Shown here piece after piece: positions 10,928 to 21,200 of a stretch of 64,000 nucleotides of DNA. Position 1 is the stretch's first letter; each line of letters opens with the position of its first letter. The notes beneath the pieces were generated by a model. It made no database searches, was not told the DNA's origin, and saw only the letters and a program-made list of their open reading frames with translations. A program made the position numbers and the translations under genes. Origin of the DNA: Tous-C4FEB sp044356555 (GTDB taxonomy: Bacteria; Verrucomicrobiota; Verrucomicrobiia; Opitutales; Opitutaceae); NCBI GenBank assembly GCA_044356555.1, contig JBIKWB010000006.1:62001-126000 (forward strand), in the 5' to 3' direction.

Positions 10928-11476
10928 GAAAAAATTCGATACTCCACGACCGCGCGATTTTCACGTCGCCTCGCCCTGACCGCGTTTTCGCTGATCGTCG
11001 GCCTTTATTTTTTTGCGTCCGCACCCCACGTCTCGGCCCATCCGATCCGCTCCAGTTTCGCCGAAGCCGATTACCACCCCGAGACCAAGAAACTCGAAGT
11101 CGCTCTCCGCGTTTTCCCCGACGACCTCGAGACCGCACTCTCCGCCCGCGCCGGCCGCCCCATCAGCCTCGCTCGCACTGCACCGCCCACCTTCGACCTT
11201 GCGTTGCTCGCCTACCTCCGCGCGACGTTTCTTCTCCGCGCCGCCGACGACAGCGTGCCCGTCCTCCATCTCGTCGGCCGCGAAATGAAGGACCACGACC
11301 CACACCTCTGGATCTACTTCGAGTGCCAGATTCCCGGAGATTTCACCGGCGTACGCCTCTCGCACCGCGTCCTTCGCGAAACCTTCCCCGAGCAGCTCAA
11401 CGCCCTCCGCCTCAGCCAAAAGGGCAAGATCCTGCTTTTCCTCAACAACGCCGAGCAGCCCCTCACGCCCCCGTAA
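10922..11476 (+). CDS. DUF6702-like exported protein
   Basis: 184 residues, read from a GTG start. An ATG four bases later is out of frame, and no other in-frame start keeps the signal sequence whole. A basic N-terminus is followed by a hydrophobic segment (residues about 16-35) ending SAHPIRSSFAE, so the mature protein likely begins at the His-Pro. The body (HPIRSSFAEADYHPETKKLE, VFPDDLETALS, near-terminal LLFLNNAE) matches DUF6702 as I remember it, a periplasmic family of unknown role often next to HupE/UreJ-type membrane proteins. The small membrane protein gene follows 88 bases downstream. Function unknown. Confidence 0.75.
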   Translation: MNEKIRYSTTARFSRRLALTAFSLIVGLYFFASAPHVSAHPIRSSFAEADYHPETKKLEVALRVFPDDLETALSARAGRPISLARTAPPTFDLALLAYLRATFLLRAADDSVPVLHLVGREMKDHDPHLWIYFECQIPGDFTGVRLSHRVLRETFPEQLNALRLSQKGKILLFLNNAEQPLTPP

Positions 11477-11564
11477 TCTAAAAACCCGCGCTCGTTGCCC
11501 GGCCCGACTCACCGTCCGCACCCAAATTCTCCGCTTTGGGCGCTCCCCCTCCCTTCTTCACTCC

Positions 11565-11933
11565 ATGTCCACCGCGCTCCTGCTCGCTCCGGTCTTTCTA
11601 ATTTTCGAGCTTTGTCAGATCATTATCAGCGAACGCTATTTGGGCATCAAACAGATCGCCCGCGGCGTTGACCCCCGCGAACTCCCCCTCGGCCCGGTCG
11701 TCGCCTTCTGCTGGAGCGCCGGCCTCATCGTTTATTGGCTCTGGATGCTCTATTTGCTCACCCTGCCCTTTGGGCGCGTCCACGGCCTCAGCCTCCTCGC
11801 GATCTTCGCCATCGGTTTCGGCCTTCGCCGCAATTGCCGTCTTCAATGGGTTCTGGTTGTCCTCACCATCGAAGGGGCGATCCGGATTGGTCTCTTGCTC
11901 TCCTTGTGTGGCATGGCTTGGCGCCGACTGTGA
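11565..11933 (+). CDS. Small four-helix membrane protein, unknown function
   Basis: 122 residues, very hydrophobic, with about four membrane spans: residues 3-22, 44-66, 72-88 and 94-115. The first hydrophilic loop (SERYLGIKQIARGVDPREL) is the only sizeable non-membrane part. No catalytic motif or family was recognised. It follows the DUF6702-like gene on the same strand and may be co-transcribed. The start ATG sits 31 bases after an A/T-poor run and has no strong ribosome-binding site, but no better start exists. Confidence 0.6.
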   Translation: MSTALLLAPVFLIFELCQIIISERYLGIKQIARGVDPRELPLGPVVAFCWSAGLIVYWLWMLYLLTLPFGRVHGLSLLAIFAIGFGLRRNCRLQWVLVVLTIEGAIRIGLLLSLCGMAWRRL

Positions 11934-12264
11934 AACCGGGCCATGCACCATATGAAACTATCCCAAATACGTGGTTAAGCCGATCAGGCTCACGGGAATT
12001 CTTGGTGGTTTGGGGCCTTCAGCCCCGATCATCAGAACGCAATAAAGACGGACGCCTTACAATGGATTCGTTCATCGCCGGCCAGTTTCGCCTCCGCACG
12101 GGCTGATCTCCCGAGCCGCAAACAGGAGCCCCGCCCGCGTCGCCCGATCGCACGCAGAAGCGCCCTGTCCGGAATTCACCGCAGCCATTTTGCTCCAACT
12201 ATCTTTCCGCCTTGAGCATCCCCGCGCCGCGGCGCACACATTTCTCGCCGCTGCGACGCCCTCC
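11934..12264. other. Intergenic region with a small hairpin
   Basis: 331 bases with no supported gene. A short GGGGC/GCCCC hairpin occurs around 12013-12030 with no T tract. The next gene has 25 open in-frame codons upstream of its chosen start; these lack membrane or signal character and are left out. Confidence 0.35.
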
Positions 12265-14220
12265 ATGAATCAATCCGATCCGACCTCCAAAAACCTGCCA
12301 CTCTGGATTTTCTTCTTAGTCGACGCGGTCCTCACTGCCGCCGCCATCTACATCGCGCACCACGCGCCCAAGCCTCTCTCGACCCAAGCGATCTTTACCG
12401 TCACCGCGCTGGTGCTCGTGGGCGCGCTTATCGCCTTGGTTCCTCTGGTGGCCCGCTACGAGCGCGAGAAAAATGAAACGCTCGATGACCGCCAACGCGC
12501 CCTCGAGGCCCTCGCCCGCACGCTCACGACCGCGGCTGAGCAAATCAGCATCGCAACCGCCGGGCTCAACGACATCGCCGACCTCACCCAAAAAAATCTC
12601 AAGAAAGCCGAGCAACTACCCGCTCAGCTCCAAGAAAAAATCGCCGAACTCACCTCGCGCCTCGCCGCCAGCGAAGCCGAGACCATCGACGCCCTCGAAA
12701 AAGAACTCGCCTCACTCCGCGCCCTCGAAAGCGAGCGTCTCGCCGCCACCGCGGAAAAAATCAACCAGACCGCCGCACAGCTAGGCCAACTCGCCAGTTC
12801 CACGCACCAAAACTTGGTCACCGCCCGGGAATCACTGGCCCAACTCGGCTCCGCTTCCACCCAACACTTCGCCGAGCTCAATACCGCCACCACCGCCACC
12901 ATCACCCGAGCGCAAGCCGCCGCCGCCGAATCACTGACCACTGCCCACACCCGCGCCGCAGCGGCGATCGACGAAAAACTCGCCGGCAGCCTCGGCGCCA
13001 TCGACTCCAAACTCGCCCTGATCACGACCCAACTCGGCACGCAACTCGACACCGCCGCGACCGTCCTCGACACCAAGCTCGCCGCCCTCGCGGCATCGGC
13101 CGCCCAACTCACCATCATCGCGGCCACGCCACCACCCGCCACCCCGCTCCCCGCACCCACCGTCCGGGAACCCGAGGTCGAGCCCGCGCCCACGTCCGCA
13201 GATTCTCCTCCTTCGACCGCTTCTACGCCAGAGTCTCCCCGCCGCGCCCGCAAATCACGTCGGGAGGAAGCGCCTCCCGCCGAGGAGGTCGTGCCCGCCG
13301 AACCTGCGCCGACCGCCGCCGAACCTGCGCCGACCCCGCTCGCCGAAGCTGCTCCTGCCGCCGTCGTCGTCGAACCCGCGCCCGAACCCATCGCCCCCAT
13401 CGAACTCGCTCCACCTGAAGCCCCACCCGTCGACTTGTTAGCCGCCGACCCGATTTTCTTTTCCTCACCATTCACCGCCGAGCCACCCGTACAAACACCC
13501 GTCGATTCACCCGTTGAAGCGGCCAGCCCCGAGCCCGCTGCCACCGCTCCGGATGCCGCCCCGGCCGAGGCCACCTCTGACCTCGTAAAAGCCACGCGCA
13601 AACGCTCCGCCAAAAAGACCGCCGTCAACGATTCCGAATCCGGGCCCACCGAAGGAGCCGAGCTCACCCCGGCCGTCGAAACGACTCCCCCGTCGCTCGA
13701 AATCGCCCCCGAGAACAATTTTCATCCCGTAGCAGCCCCAGCGATCGAGGAGCCTGACATCGAGTCGCTGGCTGCCCCCGTTGCCGACGACGTCGCGCCA
13801 CCGCCCGAGCCCGCCGCCGCCGAGGCGCCGGTCGCCACGGAGCCGCCGCCGGTTGATGAATTTGTTCAATTCTCACCGGACGAACTGCCAGCCGCGCCCG
13901 TTGCCGCCCCTGAGTTCAAACTCCACAGCCCCGACGCCACGGTTTCCTCGATGACCGCCGATGGCGCCAGCCGCCTCCTCGCAACCGCCTATATTGGCAT
14001 TGGCAACCGCCTCTTCATTCGCGGCGAAGGCCCGGGCCTCACGTGGGAAAAAGGCGTTCCCCTCCAGTTTGTCTCCATCGGCAAATGGCGTTGGGAAACC
14101 ACCGAGACCGCCGCGACCGTGACGTTTAAACTCTATAAAAACGACACCGTCGAATGCACGGCCCTCGGCGAACAAACGATCGCCCCCGGCCACCTCACGG
14201 AAGTCACGGCGTCGTTCTGA
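12265..14220 (+). CDS. Membrane-anchored coiled-coil protein with Pro/Ala-rich linker and C-terminal domain
   Basis: 651 residues of four parts. Two membrane helices at about 13-32 and 38-60; a long Ala/Glu/Gln-rich coiled coil at about 62-290 with repeated TAAEQI, LASSTHQNL, KLAALAA patterns; a low-complexity Pro/Ala/Glu linker with a basic patch (PRRARKSRREE) at about 290-545; and a compact C-terminal domain of about 95 residues (SRLLATAYIGIGNRLFIRGE, GVPLQFVSIGKWRWE, FKLYKNDTVEC) that looks folded and conserved. The start at MNQSD is preferred because the membrane segment follows closely. No enzyme motif is visible. The layout suggests a scaffold linking membrane to a binding domain. It is convergent with slyX, 53 bases apart. 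Confidence 0.8.
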   Translation: MNQSDPTSKNLPLWIFFLVDAVLTAAAIYIAHHAPKPLSTQAIFTVTALVLVGALIALVPLVARYEREKNETLDDRQRALEALARTLTTAAEQISIATAGLNDIADLTQKNLKKAEQLPAQLQEKIAELTSRLAASEAETIDALEKELASLRALESERLAATAEKINQTAAQLGQLASSTHQNLVTARESLAQLGSASTQHFAELNTATTATITRAQAAAAESLTTAHTRAAAAIDEKLAGSLGAIDSKLALITTQLGTQLDTAATVLDTKLAALAASAAQLTIIAATPPPATPLPAPTVREPEVEPAPTSADSPPSTASTPESPRRARKSRREEAPPAEEVVPAEPAPTAAEPAPTPLAEAAPAAVVVEPAPEPIAPIELAPPEAPPVDLLAADPIFFSSPFTAEPPVQTPVDSPVEAASPEPAATAPDAAPAEATSDLVKATRKRSAKKTAVNDSESGPTEGAELTPAVETTPPSLEIAPENNFHPVAAPAIEEPDIESLAAPVADDVAPPPEPAAAEAPVATEPPPVDEFVQFSPDELPAAPVAAPEFKLHSPDATVSSMTADGASRLLATAYIGIGNRLFIRGEGPGLTWEKGVPLQFVSIGKWRWETTETAATVTFKLYKNDTVECTALGEQTIAPGHLTEVTASF

Positions 14221-14273
14221 TCGCCTTGGTTCTGAGCCTCGATTGACACCGGACTAAAGCGGCATCGAGCCGC

Positions 14274-14489
14274 TCAATAATGCGGCGGACGCTCGTCCCG
14301 GAGTTCCCCTCCCTCGTCGCGCCCGGCACTGGAGCCGCTCTCATTCGCGCGTTCACGCAGCATCCGGAGTTCGGCCCGCAAGCGCACAACCGCATCGCCC
14401 AGCTCAAGCATGACTTTATCTTGCGCGGTCACATGGCGCTCAAGATAGGCGACTTTTTCTTCTAGCCGCACGATGCGTTCGTCATTCAT
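14274..14489 (-). CDS. slyX: SlyX family protein
   Basis: 71 residues starting MNDERIVRLEEKVAYLERHV, the typical SlyX opening, followed by a two-heptad coiled coil (QDKVMLELGDAVVRLRAEL) and a C-terminus ending RPPHY. The PPHY ending is characteristic of SlyX. It is a small cytoplasmic coiled-coil protein whose biochemical role is not established. Upstream in-frame codons as far as 14591 are not family-like. It is convergent with the coiled-coil membrane protein gene. Confidence 0.85.
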   Translation of the reverse strand: MNDERIVRLEEKVAYLERHVTAQDKVMLELGDAVVRLRAELRMLRERANESGSSAGRDEGGELRDERPPHY

Positions 14490-15381
14490 CGGCGTAACCC
14501 GTGCCGCATTTTCACCTTCGGGCAATGCGCAAAAACTCTCTACGAATTTTTCCGAGAGCCGGACGCGGTCGAACCGGCGTGCTGTTAACAAGAATCAACG
14601 GTTCCCGCTGGCGGGGTGCTTATCGCTCAATCGCGCACCAACATCTGAGTACCGTATGTGGCCGATCAGATCATCTGCACAGAGACTCCCGCTGGAAAAC
14701 CTTAGGGCGCCTCCCTATAGACACCAAAACATTCTGCGAACTCCAGGGGAAATGTAAGCTTAACAGCCAAAGCAACTAGGGCGTACATTAGTGGATCATT
14801 ACTTCTTGTCGGCAGAGGCTGGTCATAGCGCCGGCTAACATGGAGCTGAAAGAAAGTCGTAAGCGTTTAACCAAACAATCAAAGCCAACAGATGCAAAAC
14901 CAGCTTACGCCTAGAGATTTGTTTAGTAAAACGACCTATCAGGTTAATCGCCGTTAAATGAGCTCAAAAAAAACACCTCCAAAAATCACTCTTAAACCAC
15001 GGCCAGTGAATAAATAATGGACGTAAATTGGCCAAAAAATATTCATATAAATGCTATCAATTAAAATAGTTAATGTATAAGAACAAAATCCTTACGTATA
15101 TCGCGATACTCGGCACGAAATCTTTAAGTCATCGCAGCGCAACGAGAAAAAGATATATCTAAGTTGGGGGCGAAAAAAATATACAAATACCTTGCAACCT
15201 GAGATTTTTGATCGGCATCGTTCCGATGTTTCTGCTGATTCTAAAGACTATTGACTGGAATCGATTAATGTCGAGCCGGGGAGTAATCTTACCGTGCCCA
15301 CAAACCTTATAGTGATCAGTCCGCATGGTAATGGCAAAATGTTCAAAGATTGAAGTTTACGTATTCCCTTAAACCAACCTC
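14490..15381. other. A+T-rich gene-free region before the decarboxylase operon
   Basis: About 890 bases with no supported gene. Base composition changes sharply near 14750: from there to about 15340 A and T dominate and stops are dense in all frames. A 30-codon run in one plus frame (around 15200-15310, with FLIGIVPMFLLIL) is hydrophobic but has no start, upstream partner or ribosome-binding site. No tRNA-like cloverleaf or terminator was recognised. It could hold the promoter and leader of the operon starting at 15382, or be decayed sequence at the edge of an acquired block. Confidence 0.5.
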
Positions 15382-16611
15382 ATGCCAAGCATCCGCTCCG
15401 TCTCTTCGTCGCAGCCCTGGTGGACCCGTTCTGGGCTCGGATACGAACGCGGAGAACTCCACTTCGCCGGCCGACCGCTTGGCCCCCTCGCTAGTCGCTA
15501 TGGCAGCCCGCTTTATCTGTACGATGCTGCCCGCGTAACTGAGAACCTGCAACGGCTACGTAGCGCGTTGGCTGCCCAAGCCCTGCCTTTCAGGGTTTTT
15601 TATGCCATGAAGTCCAACCGCCATCCGCCGCTTCTGCGCCGGTTGCGACGGCTTGGCCTGTGCGGCATCGATACTTGCTCACCCGCCGAGGTGGCGCGGG
15701 CGCGCGCGTGCGGGTTTGCGCCGGAAAACATCTCCTTCACCGGCACTTCACTGAGCGACGCCGACCTCACCGCCCTGCTCGGTCACAAAGGGCTAGTGAT
15801 CAATCTCGACTCGTTGCACGATATCGCGCGGGTAGGTGCGCTTGCACCCGGCCGGCGGATCGGCCTGCGCATCAATCCTGGACTGGGCATTGGTTACCGC
15901 CGCAACGGCCTGCTTCGCTATGCGGGTGGCGGGGGCACTAAATTCGGGATCCATCGCGAGCAATTTCCCGCCGCGCTCCGCCTCGCGCGACGTCACGGCC
16001 TGGTGGTAGAGGGGCTCCATTTTCACACCGGTTGCGGTTACCTGACGCCTCAATTACCTGTGCTCGAGAAGATTTTTTCAGCCTGCCAAGCGTTCGTGTC
16101 GCAGGTGCCCGGACTGCGTTACGTCAATCTAGGGGGTGGTCTGGGGATTCCACTTGTTGAATCCGATCGTCCGCTCGATCTGGAGGCCTGGAGCACTCTG
16201 GTTGCGCAAAAATTCGGCGGGCGCGGCTTCGAAGTCTGGTGTGAGCCGGGGGATTATCTGGTGAAAGATGCGGGGCTCTTGCTGCTTGAGGTCAACACCG
16301 TGGAACGCAAAGGCAGCACGCTCTACGCCGGCGTAAATGGCGGGTTCCAGCTCCATATCGAGCCCGCCTTCTATCAACTCCCGCTCGTGCCCGTGCCGGT
16401 TAAAGCTGCAGGTGCCCGCGCCCGACTGCGCCCGACCACAATCGCCGGCCACATTAACGAAGCCCTTGACCTGCTCCACCGTGACGCCCTCCTTCCGCCG
16501 CTCGTCAACGGCGACCTCCTCGCCTTCCTTAATGCCGGCGGCTACGGCGCCTCGATGGCGAGTAACCACTGCATGCGCGGCGCATTCAACGAACACCTGC
16601 TTTTAGCGTGA
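15382..16611 (+). CDS. Fold-type III PLP decarboxylase-like protein (Orn/DAP/Arg decarboxylase 2 family)
   Basis: 409 residues with the alanine-racemase-like barrel and C-terminal sheet domain of diaminopimelate/ornithine decarboxylases. Visible motifs: VFYAMKSN (PLP lysine region, about residue 76), SPAEVARA, LHFHTGCGY (HIGSQ equivalent), NLGGGLGIPL (phosphate-binding glycines), CEPGDYLVKDAG in place of EPGR, and NAGGYGASMASN near the C-terminus. The catalytic Cys-Glu motif that donates across the dimer is not seen; the aligned region reads GHINEALDLL. The substrate may therefore differ from diaminopimelate, and even decarboxylation is uncertain. It is the first gene of a seven-gene operon, and its stop overlaps the GTG of the next gene by four bases. 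Relatives make amino-acid-derived building blocks in natural-product pathways. Confidence 0.85.
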   Translation: MPSIRSVSSSQPWWTRSGLGYERGELHFAGRPLGPLASRYGSPLYLYDAARVTENLQRLRSALAAQALPFRVFYAMKSNRHPPLLRRLRRLGLCGIDTCSPAEVARARACGFAPENISFTGTSLSDADLTALLGHKGLVINLDSLHDIARVGALAPGRRIGLRINPGLGIGYRRNGLLRYAGGGGTKFGIHREQFPAALRLARRHGLVVEGLHFHTGCGYLTPQLPVLEKIFSACQAFVSQVPGLRYVNLGGGLGIPLVESDRPLDLEAWSTLVAQKFGGRGFEVWCEPGDYLVKDAGLLLLEVNTVERKGSTLYAGVNGGFQLHIEPAFYQLPLVPVPVKAAGARARLRPTTIAGHINEALDLLHRDALLPPLVNGDLLAFLNAGGYGASMASNHCMRGAFNEHLLLA

Positions 16612-17486
16612 AATCTTTTCGCAAATCCGCCCCCTCGACTTCAAGAAGCGCTGCACGCGCCTTGCTCACCAACGTGCTGATCGCCCTGCGGTCTGAACTT
16701 GGCGAAAACGATCCCATACTGCGTGGTCTTGATCCCGCCGAAGCCCTTGAGCTCGCGTCAAACTGCCAGGGCGATAAACGGCGACTCAAACGTTGGATCA
16801 AACGCCGCATCTCCGGTGAGTTACTCGCCTATATCATCGGTCACTTCACGTTTCGCGGACACACGTTCGAGATCGATAAACGCGCCTACGTCACCGACCC
16901 CGAAGCTTCGCACCTCGTATCAGCCGTAATCGCCCGCACTACCGCTCTAACCGCCTCCCGCCGACGTGCCCCGCTTCTGGCCGATCTCGGCGTGGGGTGC
17001 GGAAGCCTCGCCCTTTCTATTCGACGTGAACTCCCAGCAGCCCGGATCGTAGGGCTCGATCTGGATCCCGACGCCCTTGCCGTCGCTGCGCGCAACGCCA
17101 CCGTGCACCGCCTGCCGCTGCGACTCCTGGAAAGCGATCTGTTCGACAGTTGGCCCGACTCGCTTCGGGCGCCCGATTTGATCTATGGCGACCCTCCATG
17201 GGGAGACGCCACAACGCTATATGAGGCCGCTGCACGCCCGGCTAGTCACTATCAGGCGATGCCACCGGCCTCAGCCTTTCCACTTGGCGGCCGCACCGGT
17301 GTGCACCGGCAAATCCTACAAGCCGTAGCGCGCCGCAAATGGGCCTCTGAGATTTGGCTTAACGGCGGCGTGCTACCACCCGCTGAGCTCGTCGCGCTGG
17401 CTAAATCCGTCAGCGCGCCCGATTTCGAAATCCTTCAACCCTCGCCTGGCGTGAGTCTATTGCGCTGCCGGATGACTACGGTGTAG
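16608..17486 (+). CDS. PrmC/HemK-like SAM-dependent methyltransferase
   Basis: 292 residues, GTG start overlapping the previous stop. The N-terminal helical domain has ELLAYIIGHFTFRGHTFEID, matching the PrmC substrate-recognition segment (P-Y-I-G-F-G). The Rossmann domain follows with SAM motif LADLGVGCGSLALSI (about residues 125-139), acidic ribose-binding GLDLDPDAL, and catalytic GDPPWGD where PrmC has NPPY. DPPW-type motifs occur in enzymes methylating planar nitrogens, so N-methylation is likely. The substrate is more probably a small molecule or the neighbour's product than release factor, because housekeeping prmC normally lies near prfA and keeps NPPY. Both statements are inference. 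Confidence 0.8.
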   Translation: MKSFRKSAPSTSRSAARALLTNVLIALRSELGENDPILRGLDPAEALELASNCQGDKRRLKRWIKRRISGELLAYIIGHFTFRGHTFEIDKRAYVTDPEASHLVSAVIARTTALTASRRRAPLLADLGVGCGSLALSIRRELPAARIVGLDLDPDALAVAARNATVHRLPLRLLESDLFDSWPDSLRAPDLIYGDPPWGDATTLYEAAARPASHYQAMPPASAFPLGGRTGVHRQILQAVARRKWASEIWLNGGVLPPAELVALAKSVSAPDFEILQPSPGVSLLRCRMTTV

Positions 17487-17578
17487 GAGTCTAAGTACAC
17501 CGTGCCATCAGGAACGGTGCGAGTGCCCACTGATTTCGATTTACCACACCTGCTTGCTACCAAAAACAAAGATTCAAC

Positions 17579-18274
17579 ATGGAAGTCCCTTTAGAGCCTA
17601 TCAAAGATCTCAATCAAAACAACAAATCGGCTTGGGATCAGCTTTATGCTTCGACCACTCATTCCGTTTGGGGCTCAACTCCGGTTGGTTTCCTAGCCGA
17701 GCATCTCCCGAGCGCCGATAAGCTGCCGCCGGGTGGCGTTCTCGACGCAGCCACCGGTGAGGGTCGCAATCTGCCTCCGCTCATCGCGCTCGGCCGGCCC
17801 GTGAGCGCCAGCGATTCATCGGCTGCTGCCCTTGCGAAAATTCCAGCCCCGTTGCGCCATAGCGTGACCCTCATCGAATCCGATCTCGCCCAATTGCCGC
17901 TACCCGACGCCTCGTTCGCGTTCATCCTACTTTGCGATGTCGTTGAGACGCTCCCTGAGCCCGTCGCAGTAATCCGCGAACTCCGACGGCTGATGGTGCC
18001 GGGTGGACTGCTACTTGTGAATATCCCGGGCGACGATGACGGCATCGCTGGCATCGATATGCAACCTGTCCAAACGACCGGCTGGCTGTATCAGGGGCGA
18101 TATTACTACCACTTTTATTCCCGCGCTGAAGCCGAATCCCTACTCGTCGAGGCTGGTCTTGAACTCGTTGAGAGCCGCGTGAGCACTTGGCAGGAAGAAG
18201 CCCACCCGCACTATCGCTCGGAGGCCCACACCCACACGAGCCTGATTCTGACCGCTCGACGACCCGCCCGTTAA
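17579..18274 (+). CDS. Class I SAM-dependent methyltransferase
   Basis: 231 residues. SAM-binding motif GVLDAATGEGRNLPPL (about residues 53-68), motif II acidic region SASDSSAAAL, motif III LPDASFAFILLCDVVETLPE, and PGGLLLVNIPG, the standard methyltransferase 11/25 order. The N-terminus (NKSAWDQLYAS..VWGSTP) resembles tellurite-resistance/UbiE-like small-molecule methyltransferases. The C-terminus is rich in His/Tyr (GRYYYHFYS, HPHYRSEAHTHTS), which may shape the acceptor site. It starts 92 bases after the PrmC-like gene and ends 17 bases before the transporter gene, clearly in the same operon. The acceptor is unknown. Confidence 0.85.
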   Translation: MEVPLEPIKDLNQNNKSAWDQLYASTTHSVWGSTPVGFLAEHLPSADKLPPGGVLDAATGEGRNLPPLIALGRPVSASDSSAAALAKIPAPLRHSVTLIESDLAQLPLPDASFAFILLCDVVETLPEPVAVIRELRRLMVPGGLLLVNIPGDDDGIAGIDMQPVQTTGWLYQGRYYYHFYSRAEAESLLVEAGLELVESRVSTWQEEAHPHYRSEAHTHTSLILTARRPAR

Positions 18275-18291
18275 ACAAAGGACCCCCTTAG

Positions 18292-21200
18292 TTGAAACTC
18301 ACCGAGGAAAAATTTTTGCGTCTCGCTCCTGGTGAAGCTTACCGCATCGGCCGCTTCGCCCTCCTTGGCCTTCTGATCCAGGCCGGCCTCGCCTTGGGCA
18401 CGAGTGCCGCAGACGCCCTCTTTTTGGTCAAAGTCGGCGCCGATAAACTACCGCACATCTACATCCTCACGCCGTTGATGATGCTCGGCTACATCCCAGT
18501 CTACTCCGCGCTGCTCGCACGCTGGGGGATTGATCGAGTTTTTGATGCAACTCTGGGCGCACTCGCCGTCTGCGGAGTCACGCTCTGGGCGCTCTGCACA
18601 CACTTTCAAGGCGCCGAACCCCAGCTGCTCTGCTACGCCGCGAAGCTCTACGCCGCACTTTGGTATGTCGGCCTGTACACCCTATTCTGGAACTTCCTCG
18701 ACACCTACTTCGATCTCGTCGACGCCAAACGCCTCTTCTCTTTCTGCGCTGCCGGCGGAGCGCTCGGCTCGATCATCGGCGGCTGCCTCGTCGAGCCCAT
18801 CGCCTCTAACTTTGGCGTGGGCGCTCTCTTTCTCGGCTGGGCGGTGTTTTCCGTGCTCGCGGTGCCGTTGCTGCTGAACATCCGCCGACGCACCCGTAGA
18901 ATCGTTTCTGAGGAACCCGAAACGCAGGGTATGGCCACCAGCTCCAAGACCTCTGTTTTGCAGATCTTCCGATCCCGGTATGCGTTCGTGCTGACCGCGG
19001 CGCTGTTTTTCACGCTCTTCACCTCCACGGTGTGCGAATATCAGTACATGAGTATATTCGCGGAGGGGATCGATGAAGCGACCCTCGCCTCATTTCTAGG
19101 GCAGCTCACCGCGATGGTAAATCTGGTCAACCTTGCGATCACTCTCTTCTTTTTCAACAAACTCGTCGCCCGATTTGGCATCCGCAATATCACGTTAATT
19201 CAACCTTTAGCAGCCGTCACAGTCTTCATCGCCCTACTGCTTAATGGCGATTACGCCGCCGCTGCCGCGGGCTTTTTCGTCTTCCAAGGCTTAATGGTGG
19301 CGATTGATTTCAACAACGTGAACCTCTTGTTTGCGGGTCTGCCCGAGTCCGGCCGCAAACAGATCCGCACCGTCATCGAAGGTCTTGGCGAACCGCTCGC
19401 TACCGCCACGGCCGGCATCTTTCTGCTCGTGGCCTCGAGAGCGTACGGCGAAGACGATTTACCTCTGCTAAGCCCTGAAGAGCTCTCGATGGTTGGCATC
19501 GTGCTCGCGCTCACGTGCCTGGTTTTTGCCCTCATTTTGCGCCACGCCTACAGCAAGGCGATCGCCGACAACCTGCGCGGCGCGTGGCTCGATTTCACCC
19601 GCCCCACTCAGCCGCTCCTGATCGGCGCCACTCCGGCTGATCTCGATCTCGCGGAGGCCCTCGTTCTCACCGCCGATGCTCCGGTCGCGGCCCACTCCCT
19701 GCGCCTGCTCTTGCTCAACAACGAAGCCCGCCTTCTGCGCACCCTTCCGCTTTTTCTTCGTAACGCCTCCGCCGAAGCTCACCGCCACGCTTTGCCCGCT
19801 TTCGAAGCGATTCTCGCCCAACCTGACTCTGCCCCAGCCCGCGCGCTTGTCATGTGGCACCGCAGCCAGCCAACCGGCACAAATTTGGAGCTGAGAGCGA
19901 TCCTCTCCCGACACGGTCTAGGGACGACAAACCAAGCCGCTCACTCCTTCGCCCTCGGGCACATCGAGACCTGCCTGGCCTCCGGGCAAGAAGCCACCGT
20001 GCTCGAAGGTCTGCAGGCCATCGGTGAGCTTAACGATGCACGCCAAGCCTTGAGGCTACGGGAGCACTTGCGCTCGCAAGTGCCCGCCGTGCGCAGCGCG
20101 GCCCTGGCTGCGCTGGATGGTATGGCCGACGGCACCACGCATATCCTACTGCCGGAAATCTTGGCCATCCTACCCGTGGGTTCGGCCGCCGACCGCGCCC
20201 TGATTCTCAACATCTTTGAGCGCGTGGGTGATTCCAGTGCGCTAGTCGCGTTGCTCTCCAATGCCGGTACCTTCACCCCCTCAGAACGCCGCCACACCGA
20301 ACAGATAATTTTCCGTTTCGGGGCCCGCACGGTGCCCACCCTGATTACCGTAGCGCAAAGCTCCTCGTACTCGGCCACTGCCCGCTCAGTCGGCCTGCGC
20401 GCCCTCGGCCGCCTCGCCCTGCCCCAAGCGCAACTTCTGGCTGGTCCTTTGGTGGAGCAGACCACCCGGAAAGCCTACGCGATCCTGGGCAGCGTCGTCA
20501 GCCTTTCGGCCGAGACCGAGAAACCAGGCCAGGCTGTTCTGCGTCGCATCTACTCGGATTACCTCCGGCTCGCCCGCTCGATCGTCCTCGAAAGCTTGGC
20601 CGTCGCAGGCCGCCTGCCCAACTTTGAATCGGTCTTGGCTGGCCTCGATAGCAGCCTACCCAAGGATCGGGGTTACGCCCTAGAATCCGTCGAACAAGCC
20701 TGCGACCGCGAGACGTTCAAGCTGCTGCTGCCCCTCATAGACCGGCGACCGCTCGAGGAGCAAATTGCCTTCGGTCGCGCGCACGGTCTGATCGCAAAGA
20801 CCACCACCGCTGAGGTCATTAAGCGCGCCCTCGCATCCGATTCTCCCCTTGAAGCCGCTGCCGCCGCGCAAGCTGCTCACGAGCTCGATCCTGCCGGGTC
20901 TGCGGAAGTGCTCCTAGCCAAAATCCGCACGATGCAGGCCCCGGCGTTACTCGCTACCGTCTTTACGCTTTTCGCCCGCCGCTCGGCCCACCCCACGCTC
21001 GCGAGCAAGCTCACGCCGGTCGAACACGTCCACGCCCTGCTCAACTGCCCCTACCTCGCCACCGCCCAGTTGACGCATCACGAGTTCTTGGGCGAACAAC
21101 TCGAATTCGTCAGGCCACCGGACGGCACGGTCATTTGCCGGCGCGGTGAACCCCTGCAGGGCGTTTGGCTCATCCGCGCTGGCACCGTGCTTGGGGCTCA

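Noticed and set aside
12013..12030. GGGGC/GCCCC hairpin as a terminator of the small membrane protein gene
   Set aside because: Stem of five pairs and no T tract.
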